Shown here piece after piece: positions 11,339-22,071 of a stretch of DNA of 64,000 bases. Made by a program: the position numbers and the translations under genes. The notes under the pieces are model-generated. The model was not told the DNA's origin. It did no database searches and was given only the letters and a program-made list of their open reading frames with translations. Source of the stretch: Theobroma cacao (Eukaryota; Streptophyta; Magnoliopsida; Malvales; Malvaceae); NCBI RefSeq assembly GCF_000208745.1, contig NC_030855.1, positions 25,611,549 through 25,675,548 on the forward strand. The letters are read 5' to 3'. Numbering within the stretch: the stretch's first letter is position 1; each line of letters starts with the position of its first letter.

Positions 11339-14300
11339 TTAATCAATTAGAACTCCATAATCTAAATGAGGTTTCTTCGTACGCAGATTTGAATTGTGGT
11401 TTCTCTGCTCTGCAACACTAAGTAGAGCCTTTCTGCGGTTCATGGCACTTTTGATGTATTCTTCCAAAGGCGGAAGAGACTTTTGTTCTTCATTTTTAGT
11501 TGCTTGTCCTCGAATAAGCTGTAAAATCCGTGAATGGAAGTAAATAGGCAAATAGGCAACATGGTAACAGTAAAGATCGAAACACATGGAGACTTGAGGG
11601 ACGGAGAACTATACCTTCGATGCCCATGACCGCTCTGCTTGTTGGCATGCATCACGGATGTCCCTCCCAGACATTCTGGATATGCCAAATGGCAATGCTC
11701 AGTAGAGAGTGAGAAGCAAGAAATTCTTAATGTAATTCCAAATTTATTATGGTAGGAATAGGCAAAGGAAAGGGATGCTGTCAGTAGCAGAAAATAAGTT
11801 ATGTTTGCAAAGCTTAGATATGAATGTTACAACAAAAGAAAAAAAGAAAGTTTAAGTGCTACTAGTAGAAGACTTTTAGATATGAAACAAAGCATACACA
11901 AGGAAAAAGAGAATCTTTTGCAACATATGTTTGGTGATATTTGAAACAATCCATCTACTCAAGAAGTGAAGATAACAAAGTTAGACTTACTCGTCTGTGA
12001 CACGAGCAAGTTCAATTAACTCAGATTCTGTAAGGTGCTTTGCATACTGAGCTGCTATTTCCTGACGGTTTTGCTCATCAGGTAGGCCAAAGCCAATCAT
12101 TGCATCAAAACGACTGAGAACATAAACGGTGTGATTCAGAAACATTTCGTCAGCTTAAGGTATAATTAGCCTCTGCATGAGAGACTGCATCTTCATACCT
12201 AATCAATGCAGGATCAAGATCTTGTTTTCTATTTGTTGCAGCAATGACAACTACTTTCTTGTCCTGTTCAAATCCATCAATCTGTAAAAGGAATAATACA
12301 TTTTCATTATGGCACCATAATAGCATCGTTATTTAGGTCTCCAAAAAACTTACTCATACAAGAGAGTGGGTTGCAATAAAAATGGTTAATGCATAAAGCC
12401 TGTGTATGATAAAGACAAAAATATGATTCTTGGAATGCTTTCCATGGAGCATGATTAGTAATCAAACACCAGAGATGAACAAAAAAAAAGGCACAAATAC
12501 TATAACATTAGGATTTCTTCTTCACAATCATTTCTTCTGTGATGTTTAAGCATCGTCTTGGATTCTGGCAATAGCTTACTAATCCATACAGCATAACAGT
12601 TCGGCAGAGAGACAGAGTCAATTACTAGCAGGCTGCAATTGAAATGCAGGAAATAGCCTGGGTTACTCATTTCATTAGCTTGCCTATTTCCTGCACGTAA
12701 ATAGTCATTCCCTACTAGCTATTGCTTTTGTTTTTTGGGTAAAGGCCATTGCATGCTGGAAATAATGAGAAACAAAACTCTTAAAACCTAAAATAACCAA
12801 ACGCTGATGTTTTTAACAGACTATTAAGAGGCTCATTTTCACTAGAAGCGGGAACCACCAGAAAATCCAGTTTCACCTGTCGTAATAGTACTGACAAAAC
12901 TCGACGTGTAGCTTCATGAATTTCACCATCACGAGCAATGGCGAAAGCATCAACCTGTAACAGAGGCAGTCTTATCAACAATCTTACACAACTTTAATGC
13001 AAATTGACTTAAAGGTAACAGTGAGAGTATGGAAACCAGTGTCTCATAAATACTCAGGAAGGAGCTATGGATTAATCATTACTTGTTCCATTTACCTCAT
13101 CTAAAAATACGATAGCACCATCTGGGAGCTGATTGGCAAGAGAGAACACTTGCCCCATCAAACGTTCACTTTCACCATAGTACTTTGACATGACAACCTC
13201 TAGTGGCACATAGAGCAACGGGACACCCTGCAAAGCATGAACATTCTTCAGTTCACTACAGATGCAAATAACACAATCTCCTGGAGACACCATCATTTTA
13301 ATATGACTTATTCTACAAAGAATAAAGCAAATTATTATTCCAAGCAACATATATTATTTTAAAACTTTAATTAAGAATGTGTGTATGTTCATGGTGATTC
13401 CCATCAATGTTCTAGATTAAAAACTTGTTACTCACCGCCTGATTAGCAATAACACGAGCACAAGATGTCTTCCCTGTACCTGCAATATTTAAAATTTTGA
13501 CAAAAATGAATTAGCTGAAAATTGCATTTTCAAGAACATAAATCTATAATTCATTTTCGGTTGAAAGCAAACCTGGAGGTCCTTCAAAGAGCACAGCTCT
13601 AGGTCTATTTGACTCAAATTTACAACGAGTCCCACGAGCAATATCATCATATACTTCAGGGCTATTTAGAGCCAGTAAAATTGTATCTTCTATTTCTCTG
13701 AGACAATGAAAAGTTATATATACATATATCTTATATTTTTCTGAAACACCATCTTTGCTTGCAAATCAAACAACTGTATGAGTTAAAAACCTATGTTTGA
13801 CTGAAAATGAATCAACAAGGAATATAATAGTCATTGAGTTTTCTACGTACCGTTTTTGTTGATCATATCCAGCAATATTGTCCCATGATATCTCACTGTA
13901 TGAGGAATTCTGATGTGGCGCATCAAGTCCATAAATTCTCACCCCCATGGCCTCCAAGCTAGCAATTGATTTTTCTGCAGATGGCATCTGTGAAGAACCT
14001 TCCCTTGGTTTTCCTACCCGACTCTTACTTTGTCCCAACTTTCCACCAGCTAGTTGTAAGACAGATACCAAGGCATCAAGCTCATTGGGATTCAAGCTTC
14101 CTTGCTTTAAAAACTCAATTTCCTATAACAATTTTGTACAGCTGATCAATCAGTTACTTTGTGAAACATAAAAAGAATAATGCAATCTCATTCATAGTAC
14201 AATATTTTCAGAAACTATAAGAAATGAAGACCAACCGCTTTATCTGAACTTATAAGTGAATGGAAAATGAGGATGCATAAATTCCCTCCATCTCCATTCC

Positions 14301-16060
14301 TATCTACTGAATGCCCCTCATTTACTCCAGTTTCCTTCTGTTTCTCTAGTGGATTAAGTGTCAGCTGCCAAGCTACTGAACTGAAAGAACAAAAAGTTGG
14401 CAACACTTGATAACTTCACATAATTTTAATGTCAAAATAAGTGCAACAACAGGAGTTAAAACTAAAAAGAAGTTTATCATTGACAACCTGTCCCATGCAC
14501 GCAATAGCATATCCGAACCACCACCACGCTCTTCAACTTTCAGTCCAAGATTGGAAACTAGGTTTGCAATCAATTGTGCAACTTCACATGAAGGAGGAAT
14601 CTGGAACTTGATTGTAACCTATAACAAGTGCACTCCTATTAAAAATGCTTGAGCTGGCCAGAAATAGCACAAATCCAGTTATACACATACTACCAATTTA
14701 CAGATGAAAAAGAGATTTAATATAACAAAGAACGCACTATAAATCATCCAAAAAAATTAAAAAAAAAAACTAGTTCATTCACATGATCCACTCTTTCTAA
14801 CCCATCAATCAGGGTAGGGTATCAAGAAAAAACAGAAATAAATTGAAACGAAATAAAACAACCTTTTGGCCCTTGATAGCAACAGTAAATCGTGGATAAG
14901 AACCAGATTTCATTCCTTTATCTTTAAGCAACTGTTCAATTCGCTGCCGCTCTTTCTTGGCAGTTTCCTCGAGGTTGACATGACTTGCAGGAGTTTCTGA
15001 TGGAAGAGGAGGTTTGGCAGCAACCTGCAAGAGGCTGGTTTCATTTTAAAATCAATTCAAATAATGCAACTCAAATCCATCATAACAAGTAAAAGCTTAT
15101 GGCACACATTCTGGCAAACACTTTAAGCATTGGAGAAAGGAAAGGTTGCTTGACATGTTAGAATTAACATTGAGTGAAGCACAGCATAGGTCAGGTGCTA
15201 ATTTCAAAAACAAAAATACAAAATAGGCAATTAATAAAAGATGAAAAATAAAAATGCAGAGAGACATCGGCAACTATTCTCTGCCCAGAAATATTAATTG
15301 CACAAACCTCATCAGCTTCGGCATAAGCTGTTTCTAGCACTCCAGCTCCAAGTAAACCAGCTAAAACAGCTGGAAGCATAGAATATGACCCAGAAGAAGC
15401 AGCCACCAACCTTAGCTGCTGGGTATCCAATATACATTTTAAGCATCCTGAAGAACCTGCATATGCCAACAGCCAATGATAAGAATCCTTAGAAGAAAAT
15501 AAACCCCAACATGACATAAGCACTCTATTTCCCAATCCCTTTGCTACAAAGTTTCTAGGCAACCTGAACTAAACGTCAGCAAGAATCCCTAAACCTTCAC
15601 TAGCAATAAACCACTGGTCCACCGGCATATATGCACAAAGAGAAATTGTTTCTCCAAATAACAAATTTAAGCCAAATCACTTTCAAGTCTTCAACTTAAT
15701 ATTTTCACAAAGCAAGTCCGCACTGGAAAACGTCAAGAATCTTGATTATCCGGACTTTCGTATAACATTTCAAAAACCACGTTAATCATCATGTAACAGT
15801 CAAATTTTATGAAGTAAACTCCTTCTTGACTAGATTGCAAACAGCCATATCTGATTCCTAATTTCCTCTCACCAAGCTTTTAAAACGTTTACTGATTACA
15901 GGAAACAAAAGAACAAATAAAGAGACACAAAGAGAAGCTTACGGTGGTAGAGAGCAGAAGGGAGGTCACGTGATGAAGCACGTGATGGAGTTAGGATTTT
16001 TGGAGAGGCGATCTTCCGCCATGAACGAGCAGTCCTTGCTAGTCGCTCCAAAACCACCAT
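11339..16060 (-). CDS. AAA-type ATPase with N-terminal presequence-like region (At4g04180-like)
   Basis: Predicted 600-aa AAA ATPase of unknown substrate. The 14 exons on the minus strand are 15943-16060, 15308-15456, 14863-15024, 14488-14618, 14236-14380, 13851-14122, 13573-13697, 13436-13479, 13096-13227, 12877-12954, 12199-12281, 11991-12113, 11615-11675 and 11339-11518. All introns are GT-AG and the 1803 nt close in phase. The first ~45 residues are rich in Arg/Ser/Leu with almost no acids (MVVLERLARTARSWRKI), like a mitochondrial or plastid presequence. A hydrophobic Gly/Ala/Leu stretch at about 67-87 could span a membrane. The AAA domain at about 320-545 has Walker A GPPGTGKTS (about 366-374), Walker B AIVFLDE (about 420-426), sensor 1 AATNRKQDLDPALI, SRFD, and MSGRDIRD in the helical lid. 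Residues 90-310 are a family-specific region. A broken copy lies downstream. Organelle targeting is inferred. Confidence 0.92.
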
Positions 16061-16876
16061 CGGCGAGAAACACGTCTTTCTCAGCCTCTCTTCAATCTTG
16101 TGTTTGTTTCAGACGATCGAACGGGACGAAGCTGACAGTCTACCCTAAGTCGGTGGTTAATTGGAAAGGGCTTCTCAGATGGCGACGTTCGGTGTTGCCA
16201 ACTTCTTCCGCGGTCAGTTTCTTGTTCAACGAGAAATCTATACTACCCGGTAATTCCTTTTAGAAGGAAAAAAAAAAAACACTAAATGAGTTCATTTTTC
16301 AACCACCTAAATAGAAAGGTCTGATTAGTTAAAAGGAAAATCAATTAAAATTTTAAATTTCTACTATAATTAAATAAGTTTCTAAATTTTAATTTATACT
16401 CAAATAAACTCTTAATCTTGAAAAAAATTAATAGTAACCAAATCCAATTTTAATTTGTATTTTATATTTACACATATGATCTCACAAACTGATATAATCA
16501 CGTAATAATTGACGTAACCAAATACACTAACCTCATGTCATATACTACATATCATGTTTACAAAAAATATACTTTGATATTAGGTCTATAAACAATTATG
16601 TTAAAAATTTCCATAATCAAACTTAATTGATGTACAATTTATCATATTTAAAAAAAATGTTAGTTGATATTAGATCTAATCGCAATTAATTTTTTGGTAA
16701 GAGTAAAAACTTATTTAAATACAAAATCAAAGATTAATGACGCATTTGAATAAGATAAAGATTAAAGACCTGGATAAAGAAATTATCATAGATTAACAGC
16801 TTTTTACTGCGCAAGTAATTTTAATATTATCTAAAAAAATCATACTTTGTTCCTTGTTTGGTATGTGCTTTAAATT

Positions 16877-16945
16877 TTTTGGGCTGGCGAATTTAGAACT
16901 GACAGAGTTTGGGCCAACAGAGTGTCAAACTTTGGGTTTTAAAGA
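16877..16945. repeat. Flank repeat F, copy 3 (shortest)
   Basis: Third copy of the F block, upstream of the intact AAA gene. It carries gaatttagaactgacagagt, ttgggccaacagagtgtcaa and actttgggtttta, matching the left two-thirds of copies 1 and 2, and then diverges. Confidence 0.65.
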
Positions 16946-17762
16946 TATAGTGTACCGTTCGATCCTTTATTTTCAGAAAATATTTTATATATCTATTATA
17001 ATGCTTTTCAATATATATATATATATGTTATGATATTTATATTATAAAAATGTTTCATGTAATATCTGAAATTTCATTCCGTTTATCAATTTATACCAAA
17101 TCTTAACACCGTTAAAGAAAATTATTAATGTATCCATCATTTAATTAAAAATTGACACATACATCAATCAATTATATTAAAAGTATCATGTATGTATTAA
17201 AATCATCTTCGACGTTACATGACATTTCTTTAATCACATGTCGATTTTTGATTAGTTGATGGGTACATCACCAACTCTCTTTATTGATGTTAAGAATTTA
17301 AGACGTATTGTTAAATAGAATGTAAATTCTGATATCATAATATTTTTTTTAAAAAAATAGAAACATCACATTAGATATTTTTCATTTCAAAAATCAATTT
17401 TAAAAAACTATTAAAACACCTTTTCTTTTCTTTTTTTAATTTTTGCACTTTGTAAAGTCTCAATAGCAACAAATAGTATAATATCAATGCAAAGCCATTA
17501 GCTGCTGTACAACAAATAATGATAGGCCAGCCCAGGACCATGGGCCATGGCAGAACAAAATCTTTAAGCAAAAAGAATAATACCAAGCATACTACTAATA
17601 TATTTGTATTCAAGATGTGGAAGATGTCTATGTATTCACATAAACCCTTAATCCATAATCCGTGATGAAAAATTAATAACTATTTAATTTAATATTAATT
17701 AATATTTTATGTATATATGATAATTAAATTAAAGTTTTTATTATAAATTAAAATTTTATATA

Positions 17763-17985
17763 AATACAAGAAAAGAATAAAAAATAAAATGACAAAAAAG
17801 TGAAATAACTTTTTAGAATCGCGAGATTCGACATCTCTAATTAAAACTTAATCATAGTACTATTTAACAGATTACAAGTAAAGCAAGACTTAAAAGAGAA
17901 CTAATTTTTCTGTTTACACAGGAATTCAAGAGAGGGGAAAAGCAAAAAGCATGAACAAGAAACTTATGAAAATCCAACTTAATAG
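17763..17985. repeat. Copy of the AAA-pseudogene downstream flank (block D)
   Basis: Aligns by eye with about 8140-8345. Common landmarks in order are an A-rich aaagaataaaa(t)tga stretch, ctctaatt.aa.cttaatca, tagta.t.tttaacaga, agagaactaa.ttt.ctgttt, attcaag.g.gggga and ttat.aaaatc. Block D directly follows the gene in the pseudogene unit; here it abuts the next gene with no AAA exons in between, so it looks like the remnant of a third, otherwise deleted unit. Confidence 0.7.
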
Positions 17986-18019
17986 TTGATTAAAAAAGGT
18001 TAATAATGATTAACACACT

Positions 18020-19074
18020 TTAGTAAACTTTTTTAGTGAAGAGATTACGCAAATTAAAAAAATTACTACCGCTTCCAACGTTAGGCCCGCTGCTTCTACC
18101 ATTTGCGCCGTTGCCGCCGCTTCCTCTGCGGCTGCCATTGCAGTCGTCGCTGACGCCGGCAAGCATGGCACTGTTTTCATCGGTTCTACAACTCAAATGA
18201 TGCCTGTACCCGATACACATTGGCACGTTCAAATTCAAAACCTTGGCTTTATTACCGTTTCCACCGTTACTAGGGGCGATTTTACCGCAACGCGTTTCGG
18301 TAACTTCTTTTTTACTGCCACTCTTTTCAGCGCTCCGAGACGACACGTCGAAGGTCCGGACACCAGAACCTCCACGCCGGACCTGCCATACGGGGCTGCT
18401 TCGGCCCAAGTGAACCCCTGCTCGACTGGGGCTGCTCGGCCACTTTCTAGACTTGGATTCACCCGCCGAGTTGCTTCGGGAACACGGGGCGCTACTTACC
18501 TTCCGGGTACCCGCAGCCCCGGCAGTCATCCTGGGTCGGGTCCCGCTTGTACCCGAGGATCTGCTCCGTGAAAAAGGCCAAATATTTATATTCAACTCAG
18601 CTGGACTCGCTCCGCTTTGACTCTGACTCTTCTTCTCTTTCTTCTTCTCTTTCTCTTTCTCTTTCTCTTTATCCTTGTCTTCTTGATGTTTTGCTCCATT
18701 TTTGCCCTTTTCTTTCTTAAAAATATCCCTCCACCGTTTCGAAGCTGACAAGACAGTAATCGGCTCCGATGTTATAAGAGGGCCAGGTTCGGGTTCTGGG
18801 TCGGGTACAGGAGGTTCTGATGCCGACGAGTTTGGTTCCGGTCGTGGGCTCTCTTCGGGTTGTTTGTTCGGTATGAGATGGAGAGGTAGCAGAACGCCAT
18901 TAACGAAGAGTTCATCGGCTGAGATGAGATCGGGTTGAGGAAAAGATGGGTTTCGGACCATCCAGAACTCGAATTCTGGTGAACTCGAATGGCTGCTCGT
19001 GCTGCTCCTTCTTCCACTGCTGCATGGTGATAGATTCCTGGCTTCTTTGTTGTTTACACTTCTTGGGTCTCCAT
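18020..19074 (-). CDS. Serine/arginine-rich At4g22190-like protein, N-terminus frame-shifted
   Basis: The uninterrupted frame from the ATG at 18961 gives 313 aa. It contains DLISADELFVNGVLLPLHLI near the start, then RWRDIFKKEKGK, a long Lys/Glu run, NINIWPFSRSRSSG, SAPCSRSNSAGESKS, HLGRSSPVWQVRRGG and LNLNVPMCIGYRH. I associate these blocks with a plant family of unknown function annotated as serine/arginine repetitive matrix-like (At4g22190). No transmembrane segment is seen and the protein is strongly basic. The same frame continues upstream of 18961 with family-like residues (ARNLSPCSSGRR, then SSPEFEFW) but has no ATG before a stop near 19110. The natural-looking start, MET at 19072-19074, is in another frame and stops after six codons. 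The gene therefore starts internally, is broken by a small indel, or carries a sequence error. Confidence 0.75.
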
Positions 19075-22032
19075 TCTTTGGTAGAAAACAAAGATGGAGA
19101 GGGAAAAGGTGAAGAATTTGTTATGTTTTTGAGAGGAAAAAGGTGAGACTTTTTTTTTTTCTTTGAGTGAAGGACCAGAAAGGACGGGGACCCAACAGAG
19201 AAATAAACAAAAGAAAAAGGAGAATATGAGAGACAATGAGATTGAAAGAGAAAAAAAACAAAATTTTGTTTCCATTTTTAGCCTTTTAAGGCATTTTATC
19301 CTTCTTCATGGGGATGCAATTGAAAAGGACAAGAAAGTTAGGGGGGACTTTGAGAATTAAGAATTTTTGGGGGTCCATTTATGATTGTAAGAGGGAGCAT
19401 GGGAAATTGTTATTAGAATCTAAAAAAGCTAATAAAAAAGAAAAATGTACAATTAGATACTCTAGCTATAATAATAAATGATATTTTAAGTAACATGGCT
19501 GCCATTTACTCCCTTCTAATTTTTCCTTCTCTATGATTAATTATTCTCTCCTTTCACCTTCAATAAATTGTCTATTATTATTGTCATTATGTTGCTAACA
19601 TTAAAGTATAGATATGAGTGAGCAAGAATAAAGAAAAAAAACTTTTTTCTTTAATCAACAAACTATAGATTTGTCTTCATCATATATACAATTATTAAGA
19701 TAATTGCTAAAAAGGGTAATTTGCATTTATCATTGGTTATTGAATTATGACCACATTTACATATGGATATACATAGTTAAGTGGTTTTCTTGTCACGAAT
19801 TATTGTACCAAAAGATCTTATTATTATAAAAATAAATAAATCAAAATGCGAAGAATTAAATATATAAAATGGGTTTATTTAGAATATCCTAGCCGTTTGA
19901 TCCTTGAACCTAGGAAGTTGATGTGCTAGATTCTGGATGATCATATCCTAAGAGGAGGAAGAAGAAGGTGATGTTAACTTGTGTAAATGAGATAGATATG
20001 CAAGTGGGTTGACCTATGTGCAAATATGGCCACTCCCCGAAGTAAAGAGTGATGTCATATCATGGTGGCATGTGGGGGAGGGTATTGGTGCTCACATTCA
20101 TGGCGTCTCTTCATTATGTAAAAGCAGAAAAAAAAGAAGAAGCTTAACCTCGAGCGTTGACATCCAGCATCTTATGTTCTTAATCTCCAAAGTTATATCC
20201 TTGACACGTGCTTTACACAGATCATAATCTCTACTTTGCTTTGGTAAAGTGTGAAACTTTTTTTGATTAAGAGACAAATTAAGCAATAATTAAAGCAATC
20301 CTTAAACGGGAGAGGACCCAAAGCCGTGTGTTAGGTAGTTCTCTCTGTCACAACTAGCCTATTAGCTGGCTTTCTTCTTTCTTATCCATGAGAAAGATTG
20401 GTCCCCTCCAATGGCGAAAGAACAATTAGGGAATGAAAATATTGATCCAATACGATTCCATTTTTTATATAGTTTAGGTGTTATAACACAAGAAAAAGAA
20501 ACCCTTTTTTTTTTATAAGTAGATCGAAACTTGAATCTAAAGTTTTCAACGGATTCTTTTATATACATGACGTTCTAATTAAAAAAAGTTTGGAAAATCA
20601 ATATAAATACAATAATGGAACTGGTTGAAAATCACCAAGTACTTGAATGGATAGAAGGAATGTTCAAGTTTAGGAGGTCCCACGAAAAAACAATGAACCA
20701 TGAATCTGAACCATGGATAGACAGAAGTCAAATGGTATTAAAGAAAAAGAACAAAGAGAGAGAGAGAGAGAGATCACACGGTTGAAACCATGCAAAACCA
20801 TAATTGAGGCTAACAAAAATGACAATTTAGCCTGGACCCCAGGAGGGGGAAGGGTGATGGGTAAGTGGTTGGGTTGGAGGAGAGTGTGGTGTGATGGTGA
20901 ACAGTGTGGGGACTAGGAATCTAGAAGGAGTAAAAGAGTGAGAAAGATTAAAGAGAATGGCTGAGATTTTTGAGAAGGATTTTTCCCCCCTTTGTCAATG
21001 GCTTTTTGTTTGTGACCAAAATGATGAGCCATGTGCAAGCAAGCGAAGTAAGAAAAAATTGCCTAAAGACAACACCCATTATTTCATTTGTTGAATTGGG
21101 TCCCACATATCTCCCCAAAAAGGACCCCATTTTCTTTGATGGCAGCTGCCTTGTTGCCATTGATATAGCTGTGCTTGCACTCTTCTCGCCCTATGGCGTC
21201 AAAGAGTATTGATTGATGATCCAGTACTGTCATGGCTAGGTGACCAAATTTATCTCTTTATTGTCTACCTCAATTTCCCTGCTTATTCATTCTGTGCTGA
21301 GAAAGGAAATCGGTTTATGCAATGTATAATCACAAATGTTTGACAATTTGATTCTTAGAAGAAAAAAAAAAAGGGTAGTATCAGATTAGAAATGCAATCG
21401 AATTAACTGTGAACATGCGGAGATCGGGCACGATTTTCAAGAACACGAGAACAACACAAAGGCATAAGATTAAGAATGCATTGAAATATTCGAGTAAAAG
21501 GGTTTCAGTGATTAAAGCCATTCTTCAGTGTTGTTCATAGGTAGCAGAGCTTTTTCCAGCAGCAGTTCCGTGGCAATATTTGCATTGGTATGGTTTCCAG
21601 CTTTCCATGTTTCATGGGGTTTGTAGTAATAAAAAAAATATCTTCATCTTTCCCTGTTTTCCTCTTTTAAATCCCTGCAATAGGTAGGAGGAGCTAGAGT
21701 GCCCCCCCAGCAGCACCCTACAACAAAAAGTACAATGGCAAATTGGCACTGCGCATACGATGAGGATGCACCAAATGGACAGGTTAGCTCATTTATTATA
21801 TCCATTGTTAGCATCAGATGGTCCACTGCCATTTTAAAAAGCTTTAAAAGGGTTAAGGTGTCGTAACTGTTTAATCTTGACATATCGAGAATGAGACATG
21901 TGCTGTTTTTATGTGTGTTTATGTCACGCATTAGATGATTGATATGTAATAGTTGTGATCTTGTACCTCTTTGAGAGAATGCATTGCCCTTGAGTAAGGC
22001 GACTTGATTAATATTCATTTTCCCATTCATGC

Positions 22033-22071
<39 letters not shown>

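Larger units (their letters stand above)
16061..18019. other. Upstream region of the AAA gene and third duplicated remnant
   Basis: The left part (16061-16300) is the likely promoter and 5' UTR of the minus-strand AAA gene; the plus-strand open frame at 15970-16263 is its antisense. Flank repeat F copy 3 is at 16877-16945. The stretch at about 17763-17985 matches about 8140-8345, the sequence downstream of the AAA pseudogene. No AAA exon remains between them. A short TA run lies at about 17010-17025. Confidence 0.6.

Noticed and set aside
15970..16263. Plus-strand 97-codon frame over the AAA gene start, with a similar one at 9740-9973
   Set aside because: Both start with nearly the same peptide because they are the antisense of the duplicated exon 1. 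Beyond that exon the two diverge, and neither has family features.
21644..22030. Minus-strand 128-codon frame in the gene-poor region
   Set aside because: No known motif; it ends at a TA microsatellite, and the predicted protein is of mixed low-information composition.
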